From assembly GCF_007570835.1 (NCBI RefSeq), contig NZ_SUNC01000001.1:434001-498000 (forward strand): a DNA stretch of 64,000 bases, written 5' to 3'. The stretch is from Croceicoccus sediminis. GTDB lineage: Bacteria > Pseudomonadota > Alphaproteobacteria > Sphingomonadales > Sphingomonadaceae. The position numbers were made by a program, and so were the translations under genes. This document shows, piece after piece, positions 1-7,931 of this stretch. Within the stretch, counting starts at the first letter, position 1; each line of letters starts with the position of its first letter. The notes beneath the pieces were generated by a model. The model was given only the letters and a program-made list of their open reading frames with translations, ran no database searches and was not told the origin of the DNA.

Positions 1-189
1 GTCATCGAGGGTCATGTGCCTTCCCGCGAGATTGAGCGACTGCTCAGCGAACGTCCCAGCGACGTGAAGGGCCTGGCTGTCGCCGGCATGCCGATTGGCT
101 CTCCCGGAATGGAAATGGGCAATCAGCATCAGCCCTATCAGGTCATCGCTTTCGGCGATTTCGGACAACGGGTCTACGCGACGTACTAG
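1..189 (+). CDS. DUF411 family metal-binding protein, C-terminal end (5' end outside window)
   Basis: The first 62 codons read in frame from base 1 and end at a TAG at 187-189. The fragment carries the DUF411 C-terminal signature: HVPSREIERLL, then GLAVAGMPIGSPGME, then a short stretch ending in VYATY. DUF411 proteins are small, often periplasmic, and are usually found in copper or other metal-resistance clusters. The exact function of the family is not established. Only the last half of the protein is visible, so signal peptide and full length cannot be judged. It converges on the decayed CHAT gene, and both lie on the accessory-looking side of the tRNA-Arg gene. Confidence 0.85.
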   Translation, partial: VIEGHVPSREIERLLSERPSDVKGLAVAGMPIGSPGMEMGNQHQPYQVIAFGDFGQRVYATY

Positions 190-365
190 GTCGCTGACCT
201 GATATCTGATGCGCCGGACCTGGCAGTAATGGGCGCTCACCTCGTGCGATGCAAAATCGTCGTCGAACGCCACCGTGCATGATCTGGCGAAGGAAGCGCC
301 CTGGCATCCGACTGACAAGGTCTACAGCATGATCGGCAATGCGGCCTCGGATCTTCTCGCGAGCG
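190..365. other. Short non-coding stretch between DUF411 and the CHAT remnant
   Basis: No convincing gene was found in these 176 bases. The plus strand has two short open stretches without a start or ribosome site, one ending at a TGA around 282 and one ending near 379. They may be scraps of lost coding sequence, in keeping with decay of this edge, but nothing recognisable remains. Confidence 0.4.
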
Positions 366-2122
366 TCAGTCACCGATGACGATATAAGGTGCCCAGAACG
401 CTGGGTGCGCGAACGCCGTTCCGTCTCTTGCCTCGTCAAGCATCCTGAGCTGCGCCTTCTGCAGGGCGAAAGCAAAATCGCCCCCTGCCGCAGCGGCTTC
501 TACCGCTCCAGCGGTCAACTGCGCCGCCGCATCGTCGCGCACTCGCCAGTGGGACAACATCAGGTTCCGGCTTCCGGCGCTAAGGAATGCGTTGGCAAGA
601 CCGGTATAAGCTGGCGCAGTCCCACTGCGGCCCGCAGCGCTGTTGCATGCAGAGAGGATGACAAGGTCCGATCCGAAGTCCAAGGCGGCGATCTCGCTTG
701 CCAAAAGGAAACCATCATCCTCTCCGTCTTCGGCCTCCTCTGGGCGCGACAGGACTAGCGCAGGTTCACGAAGGCCGCCGATCTCGCCGGCTACAAGACC
801 GTGAGTTGCGAAGAGAACGATATCGGCAGGGGTGCGGATCTCATTACGGACCTGTCTCTCGCTCGCCAGCGCGCCTGAAAGGACCCGCGTTTGCGCAGCA
901 CGACTGGCCTTGGCAACCGCGGCGATTTCCGCAACCGCGCCGGGCAATGCTGGCAGCACTTCGAGGTCCGCCCCGCTGTAAAGCGCGCCGCGAAAGGCGG
1001 GACCGTTGCTATCGATCTCGCTCCCTTGTGCCGGCACGCCGATGCCGAGGAAACTCTCGATGTTCGCGCTCTCGTCACTGCCAGAAAACGCACTCGACGG
1101 GGTCAGCGCGGTCGAGAAGGCGTGATGACGCACGGCCCAGTTGATCGCGGCAAAATCGCTGCCATTTTCCGGGCGCGAGGCCAGCAGGACGCTGAAGGGA
1201 ATGCGCGACAAAGCATCGCTGGTGACGATGGCAACCCTGGACTTGCCGTGCAGCACGGCGCGTATCGCAGGCGGCATGATGAGATCGTGCAGGCTATGTG
1301 CGGCCTGTGTGTCGAACTCTCGGCCCAGCGCCGCTGCGCCGTCCAGCGTATCTCGCAAGCGCGCGACAAGTGGGCGGATCGCCGGCCTGCCGCCAGCGGT
1401 ATCGGCCATGGCGACAGCATCTGACGTCACCACCATGCTGAACAATCGGTGGCGCGAGGGCATGGCGATCAGCACCGCTTCATTGGCGGAAAGACGTTTC
1501 TGCAGGCTTTGGACAGTGACTGCCTGAGGGGTGAGCCAGTCGGCATAGTCGGGCCGCGCAGCACTGAGCTCTGCGTGCGCTGCCGCGACTTCGGCTTCGA
1601 GACGCGCGATATCCTGCGCGCGGGCCTCGGACTAATCATTGCGTTGGGCGGGAAGGAGCGCCGCCCGCTCCCGGCTCAGCACCCGTAGTCGCGCATTGCC
1701 CGATTCCAGCACGTCGACCGCCGCAGCAGCCTTCGCATCGGAGGACAGGCTGGACTTGAGCGTCAGATATTGCCGCGCCTTGGATTCGCATCCCAGCTGG
1801 CAAGTTCGAAGGCGCGCAAGGCATCGTCGGCACGGTTCGTGGCGATCGCTGCTTCGGCCAGTCGCATGGCGCTTTCGTAATAGCTTTCCAGATCGGTCCC
1901 TAGTTCGAAACTGCGCGCATCTTCGACCATGGCGGAAGTCAGCCGTTCGCGCGCTTCCGCGATCCGCACCCAGCCCTCATCGCCCTGTCCCGCACGGAAA
2001 AAGCGTGCGCCGCATTTCGATTGCTTCGGTATGATCTGCGTTTGGGTCGCAACCCAATGGCCGCAATCTTCACTACCGCATCCAAAACCAGACAGTCCGC
2101 AATCGCCCCGAAAGCTGCCCAA
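366..2122 (-). pseudogene. CHAT-domain caspase-like protease with TPR-like N-terminus, disrupted
   Basis: The open part (366 to about 1631) holds a complete-looking CHAT peptidase domain. The catalytic histidine is in FATHGLVAGE and the catalytic cysteine in LVILSACNSA, followed by the usual AFLSAGSRNLMLSHW block and the C-terminal AFWAPYIVIGD. Reading upstream in the same frame there is an in-frame TAG at 1634-1632. Before it comes homologous-looking helical sequence (SSDAKAAAAVDVLESGNARL). Near 1765-1785 the frame shifts, and a further helical, TPR-like part (residues such as ADDALRAFELASWDAN) continues in another frame to about 2100. The N-terminus is not identifiable and more shifts may exist. 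The visible remnant would be about 580 residues, shorter than many TPR-CHAT proteins. A downstream GTG (1475) could still express a CHAT-only product, but I see no ribosome site. A sequencing error is possible for one lesion, less so for two. Confidence 0.75.
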
Positions 2123-2186
2123 GGGCGCCTGTTATTATCCGGTTGGGTGAACGCGGAATTCGCAAAACTCTGCGCATCTTTGCAAA

Positions 2187-2263
2187 TGGTGCGCCCGACA
2201 GGATTCGAACCTGTGGCCCCCGGATTAGGAATCCGATGCTCTATCCTGCTGAGCTACGGGCGC
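2187..2263 (-). tRNA. tRNA-Arg (anticodon CCU), CCA encoded
   Basis: On the minus strand the 77-nt gene starts with acceptor strand GCGCCCG and ends CGGGCGC-A-CCA, so the CCA end is encoded. The D arm contains AGCTCAGC, the T arm contains the invariant GGTTCGAATCC, and the seven-base anticodon loop TTCCTAA gives anticodon CCU. It reads AGG, a rare codon in GC-rich genomes. Its 3' side faces the decayed CHAT/DUF411 region. tRNA 3' ends are common integration sites, so the accessory character of 1-2122 may be linked to this gene; no attachment-site duplicate is visible in the window. Confidence 0.97.
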
Positions 2264-2365
2264 ACTCGAGGCTTCGTTTAGAAGCGCTCTGCCGGGATGA
2301 CAATGCGCTATGTGACTGGGCGTTAAGTGCCTGGGCGTTAAGTCCCCGACAAAACGCCTGCGTCG
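2264..2365 (-). promoter_or_regulatory. Spacer with candidate tRNA-Arg promoter and a 13-bp direct repeat
   Basis: On the minus strand TTGTCA (2303-2298) lies 17 bases before TAAACG (2280-2275), a plausible though weak sigma-70 type pair about 12 bases before the tRNA 5' end. Further upstream CTGGGCGTTAAGT occurs twice on the plus strand, at 2316-2328 and 2331-2343 (period 15). Its role is unknown. No gene fits here. Confidence 0.35.
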
Positions 2366-2860
2366 TCAGTTGACGACATCGGGCGGTGCGACGGGGAACG
2401 GCAAAGGCGCGATCTCGACGCCTTCCTCAAGCAGTTCCTCGACTTCTTCGCCGGTCGCTTCGCCGTGGATGGCCTCGGCCTCCCGCTCGCCATAGTGCAT
2501 GGCGCGGGCCTCGTCGGCAAAATCGCCGCCGACCCAGCGCGACTTTTCAAGCGCTTCCTTTTGCAAGGTGGCTAGCTTCACCAGTGCCTCGCGCATTTTC
2601 GGGGTCACGTTCGCGACCGAAGCGGTCGGCACCATTTCGCCTTCGTCCACGCCGGTTTCTACGCGCATCTCACGCGCGGGCATCTGGTTACCCTTGCGCC
2701 CGACAGACGGCGCCATGACCGCTTTCTCCACCTCGGGCGAGCCGCATTCCGGACAGATCAGGAGCCCCGTGTCCTTCTGACGCGCGTAATCGTCCGAGGA
2801 GCGAAACCACGCTTCGAAGCGGTGCCCGTTGGGCTGGCAGGAGAGGTCGAAAACAATCAT
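2366..2860 (-). CDS. DUF1178 family protein
   Basis: The product is 164 residues and matches the DUF1178 family in its opening MIVFDLSCQPNGHRFEAWF and the CPECGS motif. C8, H13, C36 and C39 resemble a zinc-ribbon knuckle (inference). The remainder is helical and acidic, ending in a Pro/Val-rich tail. No biochemical role is established for the family. The ATG overlaps the stop of the upstream amidohydrolase (ATGA at 2860-2862), so translation is probably coupled in a grxC-amidohydrolase-DUF1178 operon; grxC next to this family is common in alphaproteobacteria. Confidence 0.85.
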   Translation of the reverse strand: MIVFDLSCQPNGHRFEAWFRSSDDYARQKDTGLLICPECGSPEVEKAVMAPSVGRKGNQMPAREMRVETGVDEGEMVPTASVANVTPKMREALVKLATLQKEALEKSRWVGGDFADEARAMHYGEREAEAIHGEATGEEVEELLEEGVEIAPLPFPVAPPDVVN

Positions 2861-3693
2861 CAGGGCTGCGAATTAGGGATTTTACGGCGATTGGCAAGAC
2901 TGGGCAACTGTCGGCGCACTTCCTCTATACGGCCAGGATCGATGTCGGCAAAGCCGACGCCCGAAACCTCGCCCATGTCGAGCAGCACTTCACCCCAAGG
3001 ATCAACGACAAGGCTATGCCCATAAGTCTGCCGCCCGTCCTCATGCGTCCCGACTTGCGCGGTCGCGATCATGTAGGCACTCGCCTCGATCGCACGGGCA
3101 CGGATCAGCGTTTCCCAATGCGCCTTGCCGGTCGGAACCGTAAACGCCGCAGGCAACGCGATCGCATCGCATCGTTCGTTGCCAAGCGCCTCGAACAATG
3201 CGGGAAAACGCAAGTCGTAACAGATCGCAAGGCCAAGCCGGCCAAGCGGAGACTGCACGGTCACCACGCGGTCACCTGCGACATAGGCATTCGATTCGCG
3301 CCAGCTTTCGCCCGTCGCAAGGTCGACGTCGAACATATGAATCTTGTCGTATCGGGCGGCGACTTGGCCATCGGCATCGATGAGGAGCGAGCGGTTCGCC
3401 CACTTGCCATCCTCACGCTCCACCGCAAGCGAGCCAAGCGCGACCCAGATGCCATGCTCCTTCGCCGCATCGCGAACCCGGTGCAGAACGGGATCGTCGC
3501 TCTCGCGGACGATATGGCCCTTCGCGCGGGATCGATCCCGATCCAGCAGCCCGGACATTTCCGGCGTGAACAGCATGCGCGCTCCGCCCGCCGACGCCTT
3601 GCCGATCGCATCCACAATCGACTCCGCGTTGGCGGCCGGATCGATGCCGGTAGTCGCCTGGTAAAGCGCGATGCGGGTCGTGCGCTCGTTCAC
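2860..3693 (-). CDS. Carbon-nitrogen hydrolase (nitrilase superfamily, Nit-like)
   Basis: Chosen start is the GTG at 3693-3691, giving 277 residues that begin with the first beta strand (RIALYQATTG). The nitrilase-superfamily triad is visible: Glu45 in FTPEMSG, Lys117 in YDKIHMFDVDL and Cys158 in LAICYDLRFPALF. The sequence pattern, including HMFDVDL and RARAIEASAYMIA, is that of the Nit1/Nit2 branch, which removes deaminated glutathione or omega-amidates (family knowledge; substrate here is inferred). Such a role fits the glutaredoxin gene 13 bases upstream. A longer in-frame reading to 3816 would overlap grxC and lacks family sequence. Confidence 0.88.
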   Translation of the reverse strand: MNERTTRIALYQATTGIDPAANAESIVDAIGKASAGGARMLFTPEMSGLLDRDRSRAKGHIVRESDDPVLHRVRDAAKEHGIWVALGSLAVEREDGKWANRSLLIDADGQVAARYDKIHMFDVDLATGESWRESNAYVAGDRVVTVQSPLGRLGLAICYDLRFPALFEALGNERCDAIALPAAFTVPTGKAHWETLIRARAIEASAYMIATAQVGTHEDGRQTYGHSLVVDPWGEVLLDMGEVSGVGFADIDPGRIEEVRRQLPSLANRRKIPNSQP

Positions 3694-3706
3694 GCCGATA
3701 CCGTCG

Positions 3707-3979
3707 TCAAAGGCCAAGCATCGGGTCGAGCTTGCCCGCACGCTCCAGCGCGGCCAGTTCGTCGCTGCCGCCGATGGCCTCATCGTCGATGAAAATCTGC
3801 GGCACCGTGCGCGCACCGGGCTTACGCTGCACCATTTCGGCCCGCTTCTCCCTGTCCATCGTCACGTCGTACTCGGTATATTCGACGTCCTTCGATTTCA
3901 GCAGGGCGACGGCGCGGTGGCAGTAGGGGCAGCCGAACTGGGTGTAGATCTCGACCTTCGGCTTGTTGTCTTCGGACAC
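3707..3979 (-). CDS. grxC: Glutaredoxin 3
   Basis: A cytoplasmic thiol-disulphide oxidoreductase of 90 residues. The redox motif CPYC (C17, C20) follows the first strand KVEIYTQFG, and the glutathione-binding TVPQIFIDD (cis-proline) and GGSDEL motifs follow. The start is GTG at 3979-3977 with a good ribosome site AAGGAAA just upstream; the longer open frame to 4168 would run through the heat-shock leader on the other strand and has no family similarity. First gene of a probable operon with the Nit-like hydrolase and DUF1178. Confidence 0.93.
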   Translation of the reverse strand: MSEDNKPKVEIYTQFGCPYCHRAVALLKSKDVEYTEYDVTMDREKRAEMVQRKPGARTVPQIFIDDEAIGGSDELAALERAGKLDPMLGL

Positions 3980-4022
3980 GCAATTTCCTTTCGATGACGA
4001 TGTTCCCGCCCGCTCCGGGGGA

Positions 4023-4050
4023 CTTGAAGCGGACATTACGGCTACCCAGA
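4023..4050 (+). promoter_or_regulatory. Candidate heat-shock (RpoH-type) promoter for hsp20
   Basis: CTTGAA at 4023-4028 is separated by 16 bases from CCCAGA at 4045-4050. This resembles the sigma-32 consensus CTTGAA(A)-N11-16-CCCCAT, imperfect in the second box. It would start the transcript about 110 bases before the hsp20 start codon, leaving room for a structured leader. Confidence 0.45.
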
Positions 4051-4081
4051 TGTGTGTCGGCGATGCATGCCGCAAGGGTGC

Positions 4082-4169
4082 AGCGCCAATATCGGATGCG
4101 GGCATGCCCGGCGCCTCATGGGCCGGATCAACGCCTGCAGTGAATTGCTTCTCGAGGAGGATTTGCAAG
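4082..4169 (+). promoter_or_regulatory. ROSE-like RNA thermometer in the hsp20 leader
   Basis: The last stem before the start codon pairs TTGCTTC (4145-4151) with GGAGGAT (4156-4162) across a TCGA loop. This masks the Shine-Dalgarno sequence and leaves a G-G mismatch (4147 against 4160) between weak U-rich pairs. That is the hallmark of ROSE elements, whose conserved UUGCU anti-SD melts on heating. Upstream lie two further stems: the palindrome CGGGCATGCCCG at 4099-4110, and CCGGCGCC/GGGCCGG around 4108-4125, which would compete with it. ROSE elements are known in front of small heat-shock genes of alphaproteobacteria, so position and structure agree. Confidence 0.72.
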
Positions 4170-4643
4170 ATGAACCGTTTTGATTTTACTCCCTATCGCC
4201 GCACCACCGTTGGTTTCGACCGCCTTTTCGACTTGCTCGAAAACAATGCGCGGATGAATTCGGGCGACAATTACCCGCCCTTCAATATCGAGCGCCGCGG
4301 CGAAGACAACTATCGCATCACTCTCGCCCTTGCCGGCTTCAAGCCCGAGGATATCGAGATCACCGCGCAACAGAACCTGCTGACCGTGCAGGGCCGCAAG
4401 GCCGAGGAAGCCCAGAAGGGCGAATTCCTCCACGTCGGCATCGCCCAGCGCGGGTTTGAGCGCCGTTTCGAACTGGCCGATTTCGTCCTTGTGAAGGATG
4501 CCAAGCTGGCCGACGGCCTGCTCGTCATCGATCTTGAGCGGGAAGTGCCCGAAGCGATGAAGCCGAAGAAGATCGCGATCAACGGCGCGAAACAGCTTTC
4601 CGTCGTTGAGAGCGAGGATGGCGGCGAAGACAAAGCCGCCTAA
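4170..4643 (+). CDS. Small heat-shock protein, Hsp20/IbpA family
   Basis: An ATP-independent holdase chaperone of 157 residues that binds unfolding proteins and hands them to DnaK/ClpB (family knowledge). The alpha-crystallin domain runs from about residue 35 (YPPFNIERRGEDNYRITLALAGF) through LLTVQGRK to LLVIDLEREVPEAMKPKKIAI, where the usual I-x-I/V tail follows. The start ATG at 4170 sits 9 bases after GAGGAGG, a ribosome site embedded in the thermometer hairpin. Regulation is probably double: heat-shock sigma factor and RNA melting. A strong bidirectional terminator follows. Confidence 0.93.
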   Translation: MNRFDFTPYRRTTVGFDRLFDLLENNARMNSGDNYPPFNIERRGEDNYRITLALAGFKPEDIEITAQQNLLTVQGRKAEEAQKGEFLHVGIAQRGFERRFELADFVLVKDAKLADGLLVIDLEREVPEAMKPKKIAINGAKQLSVVESEDGGEDKAA

Positions 4644-4661
4644 CTCTTGGTGAAAACACAT

Positions 4662-4700
4662 AAAAAGGGCGCGTCCGGGCAATCCGGACGCGCCCTTTTT
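4662..4700. terminator. Bidirectional intrinsic terminator between hsp20 and crp-family gene
   Basis: A perfect 17-bp inverted repeat, AAAAAGGGCGCGTCCGG (4662-4678) against its complement (4684-4700), with a five-base loop. It ends in a T run on both strands, so it can stop both convergent transcripts. Confidence 0.92.
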
Positions 4701-4728
4701 AGTATAATTTGATTATTTTATGTAATTT

Positions 4729-4752
4729 GGGGGCAGGCCGAAGCCCGCCCCC
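4729..4752. repeat. GC-rich stem-loop with UUCG tetraloop (minus strand)
   Basis: GGGGGC-AGGC-CGAA-GCCC-GCCCCC folds into a stem of about 10 bp; on the minus strand the loop is TTCG. No T run follows on either strand, so it is more likely a 3'-end stabiliser for the regulator transcript than a terminator. Confidence 0.5.
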
Positions 4753-4840
4753 GCGACGTCACCGCCGCATTGCCCCCTAGAATGACCATCCGGGTCGCAG
4801 AAAGATAGTCACCCCCGGGAAGCAAACCCTTATAACATTT

Positions 4841-5542
4841 CTAACATTCTTCCGCGATATCGATAAGAGCATTTCTGTCAACAATTGTTACCTTTCCCTG
4901 ATTCAGGGAAACAATGTCGCAGTCCGCCCATGCCGAAAGCTGTCGATTGATCTGTTCGCGGCTCATACCGGCAAAGTTGCCAAGCTCCCCCTGGCTGAGC
5001 GCCAGTTTGAGCTGGCTTCCGCCCTTTTCATCGCCCTCGCCGATCATAAGGCGCAGCAGGAACCGCGCCAGGCGCGGGCCGGACGTATAGGCGCGCTCTG
5101 CCTCGATCGTGAGGTTGGTCTGCCGAAGACGGCGGGCCAGTGCCCGCATGACGCGCAGCGCCAGCGCAGGCTGCTCGGTCATCGCCGCCTCGAACGCAGG
5201 GCGATCCAGCCGTAGCGTCTCGCAATCGGTGAAGGCATGAACGCTGGCCGTGCGGTCGCCGCCGTCGATCATCGCGATCTCGCCCAGGATTTCGCCGGCC
5301 TCGGCATAGTCGAGCACGATTTCCCGCCCGTTGGCGGCAATCACGCTAACCCGGGCGATGCCCGATACGAGGATGAACAGAGCGTCGCCCTCCTCCCCTT
5401 GCGAGAGAATTTCGGCACCGGCCTTGAAGCTGCGCGGACGGGCACGGGCGAGGATATCGGAAAGCTCATCGGCAGAGCAGTCCGCGAACAGGCTTCCGCT
5501 CGGCAGAAGGCCGCTCAGTTCGCTTGCGTCTACGGACGACAT
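4841..5542 (-). CDS. Crp/Fnr family transcriptional regulator
   Basis: With the ATG at 5542 the protein has 233 residues. A cyclic-nucleotide-binding-like domain spans about residues 20-135, starting FADCSADELSDILARARPR and containing GDALFILVSGIARVSV and GEILGEIAMIDGGDRTAS. A C-terminal winged helix follows, with recognition-helix region LSQGELGNFAGMSREQINRQLS. It lacks the FNR cysteine cluster, so it is not an oxygen-sensing FNR; the ligand is unknown. An upstream ATG (5614) would add 24 residues, but it abuts a palindromic operator-like sequence and has no ribosome site, so the inner start is preferred. Target genes cannot be told from the window. Confidence 0.88.
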   Translation of the reverse strand: MSSVDASELSGLLPSGSLFADCSADELSDILARARPRSFKAGAEILSQGEEGDALFILVSGIARVSVIAANGREIVLDYAEAGEILGEIAMIDGGDRTASVHAFTDCETLRLDRPAFEAAMTEQPALALRVMRALARRLRQTNLTIEAERAYTSGPRLARFLLRLMIGEGDEKGGSQLKLALSQGELGNFAGMSREQINRQLSAWADCDIVSLNQGKVTIVDRNALIDIAEEC

Positions 5543-5615
5543 GATAGTTTCGATAGCCCCGCGCCCTTGCGCGCCGTCCGGGCCATCGTGCCCGGATCCA
5601 GCGACCCGCATCACA

Positions 5616-5629
5616 TTAACTTAAGTTAA
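5616..5629. promoter_or_regulatory. Perfect 14-bp palindrome TTAACTTAAGTTAA, candidate Crp/Fnr-type operator
   Basis: The palindrome has the 5-4-5 geometry of Fnr-family sites (TTGAT-N4-ATCAA; here TTAAC-TTAA-GTTAA) and lies about 75 bases upstream of the regulator's preferred start. Autoregulation is the simplest reading (inference). Confidence 0.45.
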
Positions 5630-5653
5630 AGCATGCACCGGGCTATCGGCCGG

Positions 5654-5684
5654 AAAAGGGGTTTTGACAAGCCCCCTACCCCTT
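5654..5684 (-). terminator. Probable intrinsic terminator of pyrG
   Basis: On the minus strand AAGGGGT (5684-5678) pairs with ACCCCTT (5662-5656), followed by two more Ts, just after the pyrG stop. The stem is short and the loop long (15 nt), so strength is uncertain. Confidence 0.5.
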
Positions 5685-5691
5685 ATGCCCA

Positions 5692-7323
5692 TCACATCAG
5701 GCGAGATTGTTCCAGAGCGGCACCGATGAAACCGGCGAACAGCGGGTGCGGATCGAACGGACGGCTCTTGTATTCCGGGTGGAACTGCACGCCGACGAAC
5801 CACGGGTGGTCAGGACGCTCGACGATTTCGGGCAGCAGGCCGTCGGGCGACATTCCGGAGAACATCAGGCCGCCCTCTTCAAGCCGGTCCTTGTAAGCCA
5901 CGTTCACTTCATAGCGGTGGCGGTGACGTTCCGAAATGTCGGTCGTGCCGTAAAGCGATGCCGCGCGGCTGTTGCCCGACAACTTGGCATCATAGGCGCC
6001 AAGACGCATCGTGCCGCCAAGATCGCCGCCGGCTGCACGGGTTTCGAGGCCTTCGGCCGTCATCCACTCGGTAATGATACCGACGACAGGTTCGGAAGAT
6101 TCGCCGAACTCGCTCGACGAAGCGGCAGCGATGCCGGCGGTGTTACGCGCGCCTTCGATGCAGGCCATCTGCATGCCGAGACAGATGCCAAGGAATGGCA
6201 CGCCGCGTTCGCGCGCGAAACGCACGCTTTCGATCTTGCCCTCGCTGCCGCGATTGCCGAATCCGCCGGGGACGAGAATGCCGTGCATCGGTTCGAGCTG
6301 GGCCAGAATGTCGCTGTCGTCCTGCTCGAACAGTTCGGCGTCGATCCAGTTGATGTTGACCTTCACCCGGTTCGCCATGCCGCCATGGACCAGCGCCTCG
6401 TTCAGCGACTTGTAGGCATCGGGCAGGCCGACGTACTTGCCCACGACCGCGATGGTGACTTCGCTTTCGGGGTTTTCGTAGCGGTCGACGATGTCGTGCC
6501 AGGTCGTGAGATCGGGCTTGGGAGCTTCGAGGCCGAAGTGGCGCAGCACCTCGTTGTCCAAACCTTCGGCGTGATACTGCAGCGGCACCGCGTAGATCGA
6601 GCTTGCGTCAAGCGCGGGGATGACCGCCTCGGCACGCACGTTGCAGAACTGCGCGATCTTGCGGCGCTCCCCATCGGGCAGTGGCTGTTCGCAGCGGCAC
6701 AGCAGGACGTCGGGCTGAACGCCCAGCGAAGTCAGTTCGCGGACCGAGTGCTGCGTCGGCTTCGTCTTAAGCTCGCCCGCGGCCTTGATGTAGGGGACCA
6801 GCGTGACGTGAATCGCGCAAGTATCCTCGCGTGGGAGCTCGTTGCGCAGCTGGCGGATCGCCTCGATGAAGGGCAGCCCCTCGATATCGCCAACCGTGCC
6901 GCCGAACTCGCACAGAACGAAGTCCAGCCCGTCGGTGTCGGCCAGCGCGAACTGCTTGATCGCGTCGGTCACGTGCGGGATCACCTGAACCGTCGCGCCC
7001 AGATAGTCGCCGCGGCGCTCCTTGGCGATGATCGACTGGTAGATCCGGCCCGATGTGATGTTGTCACCCTGGTGCGCCGAAACGCCGGTGAAACGTTCGT
7101 AGTGCCCCAGATCGAGGTCGGTTTCCGCGCCGTCATCGGTCACGAAAACCTCGCCGTGCTGATACGGGCTCATCGTCCCGGGATCGACGTTGAGGTAGGG
7201 ATCGAACTTGCGGATGCGGACCTTGTACCCGCGCGCCTGCAGCAGCGCTGCAAGACTTGCCGCCATGAGACCTTTGCCGAGCGAGGAGACCACGCCGCCG
7301 GTGATAAAAATGTACCGCGCCAT
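5692..7323 (-). CDS. pyrG: CTP synthase
   Basis: Makes CTP from UTP, ATP and glutamine, the last step of pyrimidine nucleotide synthesis, as a cytosolic tetramer. The 543-residue length is standard. The N-terminal synthetase domain starts [19 protein letters not shown] with its ATP-binding loop and includes [10 protein letters not shown] and [11 protein letters not shown]. The class-I glutaminase domain has the nucleophile in [14 protein letters not shown] and the His/Glu pair in [12 protein letters not shown]. It follows tpiA and secG on the same strand, with a 116-base spacer after secG that contains no gene. Confidence 0.97.
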   Translation of the reverse strand: MARYIFITGGVVSSLGKGLMAASLAALLQARGYKVRIRKFDPYLNVDPGTMSPYQHGEVFVTDDGAETDLDLGHYERFTGVSAHQGDNITSGRIYQSIIAKERRGDYLGATVQVIPHVTDAIKQFALADTDGLDFVLCEFGGTVGDIEGLPFIEAIRQLRNELPREDTCAIHVTLVPYIKAAGELKTKPTQHSVRELTSLGVQPDVLLCRCEQPLPDGERRKIAQFCNVRAEAVIPALDASSIYAVPLQYHAEGLDNEVLRHFGLEAPKPDLTTWHDIVDRYENPESEVTIAVVGKYVGLPDAYKSLNEALVHGGMANRVKVNINWIDAELFEQDDSDILAQLEPMHGILVPGGFGNRGSEGKIESVRFARERGVPFLGICLGMQMACIEGARNTAGIAAASSSEFGESSEPVVGIITEWMTAEGLETRAAGGDLGGTMRLGAYDAKLSGNSRAASLYGTTDISERHRHRYEVNVAYKDRLEEGGLMFSGMSPDGLLPEIVERPDHPWFVGVQFHPEYKSRPFDPHPLFAGFIGAALEQSRLM

Positions 7324-7439
7324 GGGAGTCGGGCCTTAATCAATAAAGGTGCATCGCCGCAAGCTAGGCGAGCACCGGTTTGCACAATTGGATGACATTT
7401 TTACGCGCGGCCAACCGACCGCGCGACGGCATGCGTGCC

Positions 7440-7835
7440 TTACTGGCCGACAGCACCCGCAAGCGGATCGTCGCTGGCCGGTGCCGGCGAAGGCGTTTCA
7501 GCCGGCTCACTGGGCGTTCTGTCGTTCGCATTGGACGTTCCGGCAAGCGGATCGACATCGAGCGGAACCGTGCGGTCGAGCGAGGTGTCGACGTCGCTGC
7601 CCGAGGTCGTATTCACCGAAACGCCGGCAAGCGCGATCGAGAGAACCACGAAAAGCGTTGCCAGAATGGTCGTCGCACGAGTCAGGAAGTCGGCCGCACC
7701 GCGCGCCGACATCAGGCCCGACGGGCTGCCGCCAACGCCAAGGCCACCGCCTTCGGAACGCTGCATGAGGACAACCGCCACGAGCCCCGCGCCGACAAGC
7801 GCCTGGACCACGGTCAGGAACAGAAAAAGCGACAT
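7440..7835 (-). CDS. secG: Protein translocase subunit SecG
   Basis: A small inner-membrane partner of SecYE that helps preprotein export. The 131-residue protein has TM1 at the N-terminus (FLFLTVVQALVGAGLVAVVLMQ), the conserved cytoplasmic loop RSEGGGLGVGGSPSG, and TM2 (RATTILATLFVVLSIALA). About 50 C-terminal residues form a Pro/Ala/Asp-rich tail of the kind common in alphaproteobacterial SecG. The order tpiA-secG-pyrG is widespread in the class. Confidence 0.93.
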   Translation of the reverse strand: MSLFLFLTVVQALVGAGLVAVVLMQRSEGGGLGVGGSPSGLMSARGAADFLTRATTILATLFVVLSIALAGVSVNTTSGSDVDTSLDRTVPLDVDPLAGTSNANDRTPSEPAETPSPAPASDDPLAGAVGQ

Positions 7836-7931
7836 GACCTGCTAAACTTCCGTCTGGTATCTCTTGAAATCGTCGCCGCCCTTAGACCCATGGCGGGTGC
7901 GGCGCAAGGACCGCGACGGTGCGACGTGCAA

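Noticed and set aside
3963-4169. N-terminal extension of Hsp20 from an earlier start at 3963
   Set aside because: The extension lacks family similarity, and GAGGAGG directly precedes the ATG at 4170.
7405-7424. Stem GCGCGG/CCGCGC between secG and pyrG as a terminator
   Set aside because: On the minus strand it is followed by GTAAAAAT, not a T run, so it cannot be an intrinsic terminator for secG.
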